DNA of 64,000 nt from contig DASRWI010000034.1 in assembly GCA_035654655.1 (NCBI GenBank), forward strand, positions 1-64,000. The letters run 5' to 3'. Position 1 is the first letter of the stretch. Every line of letters begins with the position of its first letter. Positions 1 to 8,352 of this stretch are shown here, piece after piece. The notes beneath the pieces are model-generated. The model worked only from the letters and a program-made list of their open reading frames with translations, was not told the DNA's origin and did not search any database. The translations under genes and the position numbers were made by a program. The DNA comes from DASRWI01 sp035654655. GTDB taxonomy: Bacteria; Bacteroidota; Ignavibacteria; Ignavibacteriales; Ignavibacteriaceae.

Positions 1-711
1 ATAGCACATCCTATTCCCGAAGGAATTTTTGTTCTTACCAATGATATAACAAAAAGAAAAGTAGCAGAGATTGAACTGCAGCATACTTTAAAAGAAAAAG
101 AAATGCTGCTTAAAGAATTATATCATCGTACAAAAAATAATATGCAATTAATTTCATCTCTTTTAAGTTTAAGAGGAGCAGCAATCCAGGATGAAAAATA
201 TGCAAATACATTTCTTGAAATGAGAAATCGTATTCAGGCAATGTCATTAGTTCACGAAAGATTATATCAAACTAAAAGCTTATCGAAATTAGACCTCGGC
301 TTATATATTAAGGATTTAGTTGACCTTTTAATCGTTAGTCATTCGGTTGAAGTAAGTAAAATAAAAGTTGAATATGACCTTTGCGATTGTGAAGTAATGC
401 TTGATATAGCTATTAATTGCGGATTAGCTGTAACAGAATTAGTTCTTAATGTAATTAAACACGCCTTCCCGGGAGATAGAAAAGGGGTGCTAAAAATATC
501 ACTTCAAAACCTTGGAAGTAATCAAATGGTATTAAAAATTACAGACGATGGCATTGGTCTACCGGAAGATTGTTTAACCAAAGAAGGGCATTTGGGATTT
601 CAGGTTGTAAAGGGATTGGTAGAGGACCAGCTCAATGGTAGTGTAAACATTGAAAGCTCAAATGGTACTTGCTGGACAATTGTATTTAAGAATGTATTAA
701 AAGAAAAATAA
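1..711 (+). CDS. Sensor histidine kinase (HisKA_2 type), 5' truncated by window edge
   Basis: The reading frame is open from base 1, so only the C-terminal 236 residues are present. The fragment starts in what looks like the end of a PAS domain (ITKRKVAEIEL at its C-terminal linker), followed by a HisKA_2 dimerisation/phosphoacceptor box with ELYHRTKNN; the phosphorylated histidine would be residue 42 of the fragment. An HATPase_c domain follows, with N-box-like ELVLNVIKHAF, G1-like DDGIGL and a GHLGFQVV G2-like motif. Known members of this family phosphorylate a separate response regulator; none is adjacent downstream. The stimulus cannot be read because the sensory N-terminus lies outside the window. 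The family call is firm. Confidence 0.9.
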   Translation: MAHPIPEGIFVLTNDITKRKVAEIELQHTLKEKEMLLKELYHRTKNNMQLISSLLSLRGAAIQDEKYANTFLEMRNRIQAMSLVHERLYQTKSLSKLDLGLYIKDLVDLLIVSHSVEVSKIKVEYDLCDCEVMLDIAINCGLAVTELVLNVIKHAFPGDRKGVLKISLQNLGSNQMVLKITDDGIGLPEDCLTKEGHLGFQVVKGLVEDQLNGSVNIESSNGTCWTIVFKNVLKEK

Positions 712-795
712 TCTTATCTGACTTTTTTGATAAAATAATTTTTTATTTTAATCAATAAAGATTTCAAATTATCTTAATCTTAAAGGTATTGCTTT

Positions 796-1233
796 ATGAT
801 AAAACTTTTTACGATTGGGTTTACAGGAAAATCAGCTGAAAAGTTTTTCGGCATCTTAAAAAGAGCCGGAGTAAAAAAGATAATAGATATAAGAATAAGC
901 AACTCATCTCAACTTGCGGGATTTACGAAAGGGAACGATTTAAAATATTTTGCAAAAGAGATTGCTAACATCAGCTATGAACACAATCTTGATTATGCAC
1001 CTACCAAAGAACTTATGCACAGCTATCGCGAAAAAGAAATAACTCAAGATAAATGGGAAGTTGAATACCTTAAACTGCTAAAGGAAAGAAAAATTTTAAA
1101 AGATATTGATTATAAACATTTCAATAATGCTGTGTTATTATGTAGTGAAGAAAAAGCAGAACACTGCCATAGAAATTTACTTGCTCAATATTTAAAGAAG
1201 AACAATAAAGAAATTGAGATAATACATTTATGA
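796..1233 (+). CDS. DUF488 family protein
   Basis: This 145-residue protein has the DUF488 layout: an N-terminal FTIGFTGKSAEKFF, a central IIDIR strand with following arginine, and a C-terminal VLLCSEEKAEHCHR segment with conserved Cys/His residues. The biochemical role of the family is not established. The 3' end overlaps the next gene by 4 bases (ATGA), so the two are probably translated together. A weak AAGG lies upstream of the ATG at 796. The family assignment is good; no function is claimed. Confidence 0.85.
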   Translation: MIKLFTIGFTGKSAEKFFGILKRAGVKKIIDIRISNSSQLAGFTKGNDLKYFAKEIANISYEHNLDYAPTKELMHSYREKEITQDKWEVEYLKLLKERKILKDIDYKHFNNAVLLCSEEKAEHCHRNLLAQYLKKNNKEIEIIHL

Positions 1234-1514
1234 AATTCCTTGCAATTGAAAAAGAAATAAAGAAAGTTGATTGGGGAAAAGAAAAAGAAATACTCGAAGA
1301 AGAAGCAAGAGGAGTTTATAAATTATATTCAGAGGGATATATAAGAGAAATATATTTCAATGAATTTCATAATGCCGTAATAATACTTGAAAGTGAAAAC
1401 CTCACCAAAGCAAACGACCTCCTCGCAACACTACCATTAGTAAAAAACAAACTTATCACCTTCGAAGTTATGAAACTAAACCCATACACCGGGTGGGAGA
1501 GGATGTTTGGTTAA
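1230..1514 (+). CDS. Small dimeric alpha/beta-barrel protein (muconolactone isomerase/YCII-like)
   Basis: The 94-residue product has no signal peptide or membrane segment. It carries the pattern EARGVYKLYSEGYIREIYF, then an AVIILE strand and a C-terminal LPLVKNKLITFEVMKLNPY, which resembles small ferredoxin-like dimeric barrels often annotated as muconolactone isomerase-like or YCII-related. The ATG overlaps the stop of the DUF488 gene by 4 bases, showing translational coupling. The substrate is unknown, and the fold assignment is made by eye from the alternating strand/helix pattern. Confidence 0.7.
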   Translation: MKFLAIEKEIKKVDWGKEKEILEEEARGVYKLYSEGYIREIYFNEFHNAVIILESENLTKANDLLATLPLVKNKLITFEVMKLNPYTGWERMFG

Positions 1515-1539
1515 AAGCATTATGACCAAAAGGCATAGT

Positions 1540-1581
1540 GTCATTGCGATGAGCGAGTCAACGAGCGAAGAAGCAATCTCA
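1540..1581. repeat. Dispersed inverted-repeat element, copy 1
   Basis: The element begins GTCATTGCGA and ends GCAATCTCA, with a short GAGCGAG/CGAGCGAAG core. It sits in the convergent intergenic region between the barrel-protein gene and the VOC gene. The same two ends recur at five other places in the window with cores of different length. Confidence 0.7.
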
Positions 1582-1668
1582 TGGCAATAGTAACTTTTTA
1601 TACAAATTTAAAAGAATGTTCGTTTTTTTTTGGTTTAATTTTTTTTGCATTTGTTTCAATATAAGGGT

Positions 1669-1695
1669 TGAGATTGCTTCGTTCCTCGCAATGAC
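1669..1695. repeat. Dispersed inverted-repeat element, copy 2 (opposite orientation)
   Basis: Reading the minus strand, this copy again begins GTCATTGCGA and ends GCAATCTCA, here with a compact core of about 9 bases. It faces copy 1 across about 90 bases, so the transcript of this gap could form a large hairpin. Confidence 0.7.
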
Positions 1696-1716
1696 ATTAA
1701 AGAAAAGTTATTTTTT

Positions 1717-2100
1717 TTACTTCACCTCAGCTACATTAATCCAATTGCCACAGGTGTCATCGAAGACTGCATAGGAACCCCAAGCTTCTGTGGTTGGTTC
1801 TATTTTAAATTGGACTCCTTTTTTCTTTAGTTCTTCACATTCTTTCATTAAGTCTGATGAGAATAGTGCTGTTGCCGGTATTCCATCTTTATATATCGCT
1901 GCCTGGTAAGCTTTAGATGCGGGATGTCCATTCGGCTCAAGCAGTAATTCAAAATCTTCATTATCAGGTGAAACAACTGTAAGCCATCTATATTCACCCA
2001 TTGATGCATCCTGCTTTTTTATAAATCCTAATTTTTCTGTATAAAATTGTAATGCTTTGTCCTGATTATCAACAAATATGCTTGCAAGTTTTATTTTCAT
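1717..2100 (-). CDS. VOC (glyoxalase/bleomycin-resistance fold) protein
   Basis: This 127-residue protein shows a VOC fold pattern: an N-terminal LASIFVDNQDKALQFYTEKLG, then RWLTVVSP and FELLLEPNG, a second module with ECEELKKKGVQF, and a C-terminal FDDTCGNWINVAE. In this superfamily two beta-alpha-beta-beta-beta units form a metal site used by lyases, dioxygenases and resistance proteins, and the substrate cannot be told from sequence alone. It is a single gene convergent with the preceding operon, separated by two dispersed repeats. Confidence 0.88.
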   Translation of the reverse strand: MKIKLASIFVDNQDKALQFYTEKLGFIKKQDASMGEYRWLTVVSPDNEDFELLLEPNGHPASKAYQAAIYKDGIPATALFSSDLMKECEELKKKGVQFKIEPTTEAWGSYAVFDDTCGNWINVAEVK

Positions 2101-2358
2101 AAATTTTCCTTATTAATCAATTTTTGTTGAGTATATATATAAACATTTTTCATCTTGAACTATCGAAATGCGCATATGAAGGTTTTCACCAGGGATGGTG
2201 TATATTAATTTAATATTCAAAGCGTACAGGACATACTTAATTGCAATATTTTTGTTATAAATTTGTAAGTGACTTTTAATGTTTTACTCACATTATTTTG
2301 CTTTTTTTTAATATTTTTATTGAAATCTAATCATTTATAAGCTAAATTATACCGTCAA

Positions 2359-3210
2359 ATGAAAAATATTTCTTTTGTTAAAATGAGTGGTGCCGGTAAT
2401 GATTTTATCATAGTTGATAAAATTGTTAATGCGGATTTCGAACCAAACAGCGAAATTATCACTAAACTATGCAGCCGTAGAACCGGAATTGGTGCTGATG
2501 GCTTAATAATGATAAGTGATTCTGCATCTTATGATTTTCATATGCAGTATTATAATGCTGATGGTTCAACAGGCACTTTATGCGGTAATGGAGCAAGGTG
2601 TGCAATAAGATATGCCAAGTACAGCGGCAGATTAAAGTATGAAAATGCTTTGTTCAAATCAGGTGAACACGTTTATAGAGGTGTTGTTTTAGGTGATGAT
2701 TGTATAAGGTTTTTCCTTAATCCTCCTGAGGATTTAAGGTTTGACCTTGTTCTTAATGAAGATGATATTAAAGTTAAAGGTGATTTCCTGAATACAGGTT
2801 CACCTCACTTGATTGTTAATATAAAAGATGTTTTTGGTGAGAAAAAAAGTTTTCAGGACTTAAATGATTTTCCTGTATTCGATTTAGGAAAAAAATTAAG
2901 ATACAATGAAAACTTTGATAAAGGTACGAATGTTAATTTCATTGACATAAAAGATGATAGAGTTTGGATACGTACTTATGAAAGAGGAGTCGAAGATGAG
3001 ACTCTTGCTTGCGGAACAGGTTCAACAGCAGCAGCAATAATCAGCTGCATTAAATATGGTTTGAAACCACCTATTAGGCTTATAACCAGAAGTTATGATG
3101 AGTTAGAAGTTGATTTTAATTTTTCCGAAGGTAAGGTTAATAACATATCACTTACCGGTCCTGCAAAAATTTTATTTTTAGGTGAGTTTCAGTTAAATAA
3201 GTTTATATAA
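2359..3210 (+). CDS. dapF: Diaminopimelate epimerase
   Basis: DapF interconverts LL- and meso-diaminopimelate in the cytoplasm, supplying lysine and peptidoglycan precursors. The 283-residue length is typical. The N-terminus FVKMSGAGNDFI is the family signature. The two catalytic cysteines are visible as C75 (GTLCGNGARC) and C218 (LACGTGSTA). The ATG at 2359 lies directly before the conserved N-terminus, so the start is clear, although there is no good Shine-Dalgarno. The next gene begins 15 bases downstream and may be cotranscribed. Confidence 0.97.
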   Translation: MKNISFVKMSGAGNDFIIVDKIVNADFEPNSEIITKLCSRRTGIGADGLIMISDSASYDFHMQYYNADGSTGTLCGNGARCAIRYAKYSGRLKYENALFKSGEHVYRGVVLGDDCIRFFLNPPEDLRFDLVLNEDDIKVKGDFLNTGSPHLIVNIKDVFGEKKSFQDLNDFPVFDLGKKLRYNENFDKGTNVNFIDIKDDRVWIRTYERGVEDETLACGTGSTAAAIISCIKYGLKPPIRLITRSYDELEVDFNFSEGKVNNISLTGPAKILFLGEFQLNKFI

Positions 3211-3225
3211 ATATTTGGAGATAAA

Positions 3226-3531
3226 ATGGCTAAAGTTCTATTCTCTATACAGTATGAGATAAGTCCTGCTAAAAGAGAAGAGTATTTGGAAGTAATAAAA
3301 GAGCTAAAGAATCTGGTAAAAACAGAAGGATTAGAAAGTTATGAAGTTTACGAAGTAAAAGGGAAACCAAATAATTTTCAGGAAGTATATGCATTCAATT
3401 CAAAAGAAGCTTATGAAAATTTTGATGATGATTTAAGCGAAAGGATTAACATTCTAATCAATAAATTATCTGATCTTGCTGTTGATAATTCAACTAAATA
3501 CACAACACTATTCGAACTGGCTTCAAATTAA
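3226..3531 (+). CDS. Small ABM-like (antibiotic biosynthesis monooxygenase fold) protein
   Basis: The 101-residue cytoplasmic protein starts AKVLFSIQYEISPAKREEYLEV, then has YEVYEVKGKPNNFQEVYAF and a helix, which is the layout of ABM-type ferredoxin-like barrels. A clear GGAG lies 7 bases before the ATG. It follows dapF by 15 bases and ends just before a strong hairpin terminator, so dapF and this gene look like one transcription unit. No catalytic role is claimed; small proteins of this fold include monooxygenases, heme-degrading enzymes and non-enzymatic members. Confidence 0.7.
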   Translation: MAKVLFSIQYEISPAKREEYLEVIKELKNLVKTEGLESYEVYEVKGKPNNFQEVYAFNSKEAYENFDDDLSERINILINKLSDLAVDNSTKYTTLFELASN

Positions 3532-3545
3532 ATAAGATATTATGA

Positions 3546-3572
3546 ATTATCCTCCGAAATAAGGAGGATAAT
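3546..3572 (+). terminator. Rho-independent terminator after the dapF operon
   Basis: A perfect 10-bp stem (ATTATCCTCC with GGAGGATAAT) closes a 7-base loop and is followed by a T-rich tract. It lies 15 bases past the stop codon of the preceding gene. Confidence 0.85.
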
Positions 3573-3702
3573 TTTAATATTTTTTTCTTTTCTAATTTAA
3601 AATTTTTATTCCTATTTAAAAAAAAATTATTTATCTTAAACTTTGTATCAAAGAGAGAATTTATTTTTGTCAAATAACTAAATTACTGTTATTTTTCTAT
3701 GT

Positions 3703-4131
3703 ATGAATTGCATCTTCTGTAATATAATTGATAAAAAAGCTCACGCTGAGATTCTTTACGAAGATAATGAAACCTTAGTACTGCTTGATATACATCCATT
3801 AAATTACGGGCACACCCTTGTAATTCCTAAGGAACATCACGAAAATATTTTAGAAGTTCCATCTGATTTATTGAAAAGAATGATTATTGTTCTGCAGGAA
3901 ACTGCAGAGGCAGTTAAAACAGCAGTTGAAGCAGATGGGTTTAATATTATCGTAAATACAGGAAGAGCCGCAGGACAGACTATCTTTCATTTTCATTTTC
4001 ATATTATCCCAAGATATAAAGATGATAAGGTAACCAAGCTGCAGCTTAAAACGTATCCGGAAGGTGAATTCAAAAAATATGCAGATAAAATCAGATTAGT
4101 TATTAATAATAAGGTTAAAAAAAATGGATAA
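3703..4131 (+). CDS. HIT family nucleotide hydrolase/transferase
   Basis: This 142-residue protein has the histidine-triad motif at residues 96-100 (HFHFH followed by IIP), preceded by the conserved NTGRAAGQT segment, and an N-terminal CIFC that could bind zinc. HIT proteins of this Hint/HinT branch hydrolyse nucleoside phosphoramidates or dinucleotides; the natural substrate is unknown. The last 8 bases overlap the start of the next gene, so the pair is probably translationally coupled. No Shine-Dalgarno precedes the ATG. Confidence 0.93.
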   Translation: MNCIFCNIIDKKAHAEILYEDNETLVLLDIHPLNYGHTLVIPKEHHENILEVPSDLLKRMIIVLQETAEAVKTAVEADGFNIIVNTGRAAGQTIFHFHFHIIPRYKDDKVTKLQLKTYPEGEFKKYADKIRLVINNKVKKNG

Positions 4132-4531
4132 AAAAATTAGAGTGCTTATTGCCAAAGCAGGTTTAGATGGTCACGATAGAGGCGCAAAAGTAATTGCAGC
4201 TGCTTTAAGAGATGCAGGTATGGAAGTTATTTATACTGGGCTAAGACAAACTCCTGAGATGATTGTGGAAGCTGCAATTCAGGAGGATGTTGATGTAATT
4301 GGAATTAGCATTTTATCAGGTGCACATATGACAATCCTACCAAAATTGTTAAACCTGATGAATGAAAAAGGTTTAAATGATGTTTTATTGACCGGAGGCG
4401 GAATTATTCCTAATGCTGATGTCTCCGAACTTAAACGATTAGGTACAGGTGAAATATTTACACCAGGTGCTTTAACAACTAACATTGCCGATTATATTAA
4501 GCAATGGGTTTCGGAGCATCCACGTAAGTAA
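4124..4531 (+). CDS. Stand-alone cobalamin (B12)-binding domain, methylmalonyl-CoA mutase C-terminal type
   Basis: The 135-residue protein consists only of a B12-binding Rossmann domain. The DxHxxG motif that supplies the lower cobalt ligand is at residues 15-20 (DGHDRG), followed by GISILSGAH around 60-68 and TGGGI at 90-94. In split acyl-CoA mutases such a domain pairs with a separate catalytic subunit, but no such subunit is in the window. It overlaps the HIT gene by 8 bases. It could serve methylmalonyl-CoA or another acyl-CoA mutase, or act as a sensor subunit. Confidence 0.88.
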   Translation: MDKKIRVLIAKAGLDGHDRGAKVIAAALRDAGMEVIYTGLRQTPEMIVEAAIQEDVDVIGISILSGAHMTILPKLLNLMNEKGLNDVLLTGGGIIPNADVSELKRLGTGEIFTPGALTTNIADYIKQWVSEHPRK

Positions 4532-4587
4532 AAAAGCCGAGGTACATTTTTTATTCAGTGTGTTACTTTTTCTTGAAAGGTTCAACC

Positions 4588-7500
4588 ATGAAAAAATTGT
4601 TACTTGTTCTCTTTTTATTCGCTGTGATTCCTCTTTGTTCACAATCTCTCGTACAGACAGTTCCATTGGCTAATGATGGTTATCTTAACTATGGTTATGG
4701 ATTAACTTTTGCCAATGGTAATTTATGGATATCCTCAAGCTCTTCAACTAATGGTAAGGGAATAATCAAATCTTTAGATAATAACGGTCAGGTTGTTTCC
4801 ACTGTTACAATGAGTTATCCTACCATAAAAGAATCTCAGGGTTTAGCTTTTGATGGTACTAACTTTTGGTACGTTGAAAGAAAAATTTCCAGATGCGATC
4901 TTTTTAAAATTTCTTCGACAGGGACTGTATTAGATTCCATTCCAATCAGGAACCTTACTCATAATGTTGATTGGACATTGGGCGGAGCAGCCTGGCATGA
5001 TGGCTATTTATGGATTTCCTGCTATTACCCAAATGCAGATGTTGGTGTTTACAAAATTGATATTGCAACTGAAAGTTTTGTTGACACAATAAAAATTACA
5101 AGATGGGACCCTTCTACATTACAGCATCAAGGTGTTACATTTAAAGGTGATACTTTATTTGTGGTAAATGATGGTTTTGAAGGCACTGAAAAAATATATG
5201 CAGTAAGCTTAACTACAAAAGATACTTTGTTTACATTTAACTTACCTGAGACTCCCGGTGTTAGACAAAATCCACGTGGATTAGCTTGGGATGGTACTTA
5301 CTTCTGGCTATTAGCAGAACCTGTTGGTGCTTCATCAGGTAAATCATTATTTAAATATACTCTTAGTAGTACTGGAACTCCAGGTATTGCTGTTCTAACT
5401 CCTACTTTAAATTATGGTAATGTTCAGATTGACTCTACTTTGCGTTTAGATGCAGTTATTCAAAATGTCGGAACTGCAGACTTAAGAATTGATTCTGTTA
5501 AATGCAGCAATCCGGCTTTTATTTTTGAATCAAGTTTTCCATTGGTAATAAATACAAATGGTTCCAGAAGTATTCCTGTTGCTTTTAAACCCACGGGATT
5601 ACTAACTTATAATGATTCAATAAAAATTTACCATAATGACCCTTCACGTTCAAGTATGAAAATTACATTACTTGGTAGTGGAGTTTATACTGCTGCTTAT
5701 ATTTCTCCTTCAGTTACAAATTTAGATTATGGAAATAAGAGAAAAGGTTCTACTGGTTATCAGGAACTAACCTTATCTAATACAGGCTCAGCCCGTTTGA
5801 AAATTGATTCATTAAAGTTATCAAATCCTTCATATAGATTAGATGCTGTTACTTTACCTCTCTATATTGATTCAGTTTCAAGCAAGACTTTAACAATATG
5901 GGCTTTCCCATCTGAATATGGAGCTTTAAAAGATACATTAAAAATTTATTCAAATGCTTCTAATGGAACATTATTTAAAATTCCTGTTTCAACTGTTTCT
6001 TCAGGATTTGATTCTACATTAGGTAATATTGTATGGAGCGGCTATATACCTGATAATCCAAATACTACATTAAATGACCCATCAGTTAAATCAATTCAAA
6101 TAATTGATGATATAAATAATGATGGTGTTGCTGACCTTGTTATGGGTACAGACAACTATTGGATTATTGCTTACAATGGTAATAGTTCAAATACATCTGA
6201 CGTACTTTGGAAATTCAATACATATCATACAAGCAACAGTGCAGGTTCAATTGAATATGTACAAAATTTAAAAGTTGGTCAAGATATAAACAACGATGGT
6301 TTTAGAGATGTATTTGCAGGTACTCAAGGTGGTAGTGAAGCAGTATTTGCAATTGATGGAAAAACCGGGGCAGAGATTTGGGAAAATGACCCTACCGATT
6401 ATAGTGCCGGCGATATTATGGGTCTTGATGTAAAGAGAGACTTTAATAATGACGGTGTTAATGATGTTCTTGCAGCAGCAAGCGGAAACGAAAGTTCAGG
6501 AGCAGGTAGATTTTCTGTTCTTTGCTTAAATGGTAAAACAGGTGTTGAACTTTGGAGACTTGACCAATCTGCTTCTCAAAAATTAAAATATATGGTTACC
6601 TCTACTGATGATGGCGGTGCTGTCGGCAGCAGAGTTGGAACTACTAACGAAGTTACCGGATTCAACAAACAAGGATTACTTACCTGGTCATTCCCAACTC
6701 AAGGAACACCATGGACAGTTATGGAAATGGTTAATGTCGGCGGAGAACCTACCTCTGATATTCTTGTTGGAACTATGAACGGTGTCGTTTATTGTTTATC
6801 AGGAGACGCAGGTTATCCAATTTGGCAAAACTCAATCGGCAATTATATCATTGAAGATTTAAGAGTTATATCCGATGTTAACTTAAATGGTACTCCTGAT
6901 GTTTTAGTATGCGGAATAGCTCAACCATTGTTTGTCTTTGATGGAAAAACAGGACAGCAAATTTGGCAGAACACTGCAGGTGGTTCTATTGTTGGATTAA
7001 GTGAATTAGTTGACATCACAGGTGATGGTTATCCTGAAGTTGGTACTGTTTCCTGGACAAATGTAATGCTTAATGTATTTAATGCAAAGACCGGTGAAAA
7101 TGTATTCTCACGTTCAATGGGTTCTTCAAGCGGTGAAACTGGTGAAATATTAGCTCCTATGGCAGATGTTGATGGTGATGGTGCAGGTGAATTTGTTGTT
7201 GGTACAAGAGATGGGAAAATATATGCATTCTCTGGTGGACCTTTCGGCGTAGTACCTGTTGAATTATCAACCTTCACTGCCAGCACTAATGATAACAATG
7301 TTACACTTATGTGGAACACTGCAACTGAAACTAACAATAGCGGTTTCTATATTGAAAGAAAAGCTAAAGATGGTACCTTTGCAGAAGTCGGTTTCATTAA
7401 AGGGAAAGGAACAACAACTGAAACTCAGAATTACATCTTTGTTGATAAGAATTTAACTGTTGGCGGTTATGCTTACAGATTAAAACAAGTTGACTATGAT

Positions 7501-7827
7501 GGTACCTTCAAGTATACAAACTCAGTTGAAGTAAATATCGGTTTACCGGTTAAGTATACATTAAGTCAGAACTATCCTAATCCATTTAACCCTTCAACAG
7601 TAATAAATTACTCATTACCATTTGATGGATTTACAAAATTGAGAATATATAATGTAACAGGTGAAGAAGTTGCAACTCTTGTAAATGATTTTACAAAAGC
7701 AGGAAACTATTCAATTCAATGGAATGGAAATAATAGTCAGAATGTAAAAGTACCTTCAGGTATGTATTTATACAGGCTTGAATCTGGAAACTTTACTGAA
7801 ACAAGAAAGATGATTTTAATAAAATAA
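4588..7827 (+). CDS. Large secreted surface protein: choice-of-anchor D, FG-GAP/VCBS repeats, C-terminal sorting domain
   Basis: The chosen ATG (4588) begins a clean signal peptide (MKKLLLVLFLFAVIPL) and has AAAGG upstream; an ATG 30 bases earlier would put MCYFFLKGST before it. In order, the 1079-residue product has a propeller-like N-terminal part with LAFDGTNFW/LAWDGTYFW repeats, two choice-of-anchor D (ASPM/hydin-like) modules around 270-480, a set of FG-GAP-like calcium repeats (DINNDG, DFNNDG, DITGDG, DVDGDG) and a fibronectin-like segment. The last about 85 residues form the secretion sorting domain with NYPNPFNPST and a final RKMILIK. It is probably exported and attached to, or released from, the outer surface. 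A terminator follows directly. Confidence 0.92.
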   Translation: MKKLLLVLFLFAVIPLCSQSLVQTVPLANDGYLNYGYGLTFANGNLWISSSSSTNGKGIIKSLDNNGQVVSTVTMSYPTIKESQGLAFDGTNFWYVERKISRCDLFKISSTGTVLDSIPIRNLTHNVDWTLGGAAWHDGYLWISCYYPNADVGVYKIDIATESFVDTIKITRWDPSTLQHQGVTFKGDTLFVVNDGFEGTEKIYAVSLTTKDTLFTFNLPETPGVRQNPRGLAWDGTYFWLLAEPVGASSGKSLFKYTLSSTGTPGIAVLTPTLNYGNVQIDSTLRLDAVIQNVGTADLRIDSVKCSNPAFIFESSFPLVINTNGSRSIPVAFKPTGLLTYNDSIKIYHNDPSRSSMKITLLGSGVYTAAYISPSVTNLDYGNKRKGSTGYQELTLSNTGSARLKIDSLKLSNPSYRLDAVTLPLYIDSVSSKTLTIWAFPSEYGALKDTLKIYSNASNGTLFKIPVSTVSSGFDSTLGNIVWSGYIPDNPNTTLNDPSVKSIQIIDDINNDGVADLVMGTDNYWIIAYNGNSSNTSDVLWKFNTYHTSNSAGSIEYVQNLKVGQDINNDGFRDVFAGTQGGSEAVFAIDGKTGAEIWENDPTDYSAGDIMGLDVKRDFNNDGVNDVLAAASGNESSGAGRFSVLCLNGKTGVELWRLDQSASQKLKYMVTSTDDGGAVGSRVGTTNEVTGFNKQGLLTWSFPTQGTPWTVMEMVNVGGEPTSDILVGTMNGVVYCLSGDAGYPIWQNSIGNYIIEDLRVISDVNLNGTPDVLVCGIAQPLFVFDGKTGQQIWQNTAGGSIVGLSELVDITGDGYPEVGTVSWTNVMLNVFNAKTGENVFSRSMGSSSGETGEILAPMADVDGDGAGEFVVGTRDGKIYAFSGGPFGVVPVELSTFTASTNDNNVTLMWNTATETNNSGFYIERKAKDGTFAEVGFIKGKGTTTETQNYIFVDKNLTVGGYAYRLKQVDYDGTFKYTNSVEVNIGLPVKYTLSQNYPNPFNPSTVINYSLPFDGFTKLRIYNVTGEEVATLVNDFTKAGNYSIQWNGNNSQNVKVPSGMYLYRLESGNFTETRKMILIK

Positions 7828-7848
7828 TATTATCTAAATAGATTAATT

Positions 7849-7883
7849 AAAAAAGCCGCATCTTATCAGTGCGGCTTTTTTTT
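7849..7883 (+). terminator. Rho-independent terminator after the surface-protein gene
   Basis: GCCGCA pairs with TGCGGC around a 9-base loop; the stem is extended by flanking A and T runs and ends in at least eight T residues. It begins 21 bases after the stop codon. Confidence 0.9.
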
Positions 7884-7897
7884 GTGGATAACAAAAG

Positions 7898-7936
7898 GTC
7901 ATTGCGAGCGCAACGAAGGGCAGTGTCGCAATCTCA
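7898..7936. repeat. Dispersed inverted-repeat element, copy 3
   Basis: The element starts GTCATTGCGA and ends GCAATCTCA with a core of about 20 bases (contains GCGCAACGAAGGGC). It lies 15 bases after the terminator of the surface-protein gene. Confidence 0.7.
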
Positions 7937-8088
7937 GTATTTTGAATCATGATTAAAATGATTTGTAAAAGATTAACGTGATTTATTTAGTCTGAATTAT
8001 TAAAACGGAAATTTGCACTAGAATTTTTATTCTTCCAATAAATTAAATTCTGAAGCAAGTCTCCGACATGCAAATATTTGTTTTGTGG

Positions 8089-8246
8089 CTTAGTTACTAC
8101 TGAAGCAAATCTCCGATTTGCAATTTCAATAAAAATAAAATGGGTTTTAGCTTTACACACTCAGCAGTTTGCTCCTGTAGTTGTAGCTTAGTTACTAAAT
8201 AAGCAAATCTCTGATTTGCAATTTTAATAAAAATAAAATGGGTTTT
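8089..8246. repeat. Two 60-base direct repeats, 98 bases apart
   Basis: The copies at 8089-8148 and 8187-8246 match at 55 of 60 positions by direct reading. Each contains a perfect 7-bp hairpin, GCAAATC/GATTTGC with a 3-base loop (8105-8121 and 8203-8219), and ends AATAAAATGGGTTTT. A degenerate third hairpin unit lies at about 8051-8074, and a related hairpin GCAAACC/GGTTTGC is at 8253-8269. Two copies with similar intervening DNA do not make a CRISPR array. Confidence 0.8.
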
Positions 8247-8302
8247 GGACATGCAAACCAGCGGTTTGCTTCAGTAGTAGAAAATTATTGAACAAAAATT
8301 TT

Positions 8303-8327
8303 CCCCCTTCCCTAAATGGGAAGGGGG
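8303..8327 (-). terminator. Perfect 10-bp hairpin downstream of purA
   Basis: CCCCCTTCCC pairs with GGGAAGGGGG around a 5-base loop. On the minus strand it lies 25 bases past the purA stop and is followed by AAAATTTTTG, so it may terminate purA. A following TTGGGGGATGGG suggests it belongs to a repeat family rather than being a dedicated terminator. Confidence 0.55.
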
Positions 8328-8352
8328 TTGGGGGATGGGTACAATTTTAAAA

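Larger units (their letters stand above)
7828..8352. other. Repeat-rich convergent intergenic region, no gene seen
   Basis: This 525-base gap between two convergent genes contains a terminator, one copy of the dispersed inverted repeat, a tandem-like pair of 60-base direct repeats with small hairpins, and a GC-rich perfect hairpin next to purA. No open reading frame with coding character or RNA gene was recognised. Confidence 0.75.

Noticed and set aside
2101..2358. tRNA or small RNA in the gap before dapF
   Set aside because: No cloverleaf or conserved T-loop sequence was found; the region is plain AT-rich DNA.
4472..4673. Two overlapping 60-codon open frames on both strands
   Set aside because: They overlap the B12-domain gene end and the signal peptide of the surface protein and resemble no family.
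8089..8246. Possible CRISPR array
   Set aside because: Only two full copies, 60 bases long, with related rather than unique DNA between them and no cas genes in the window.
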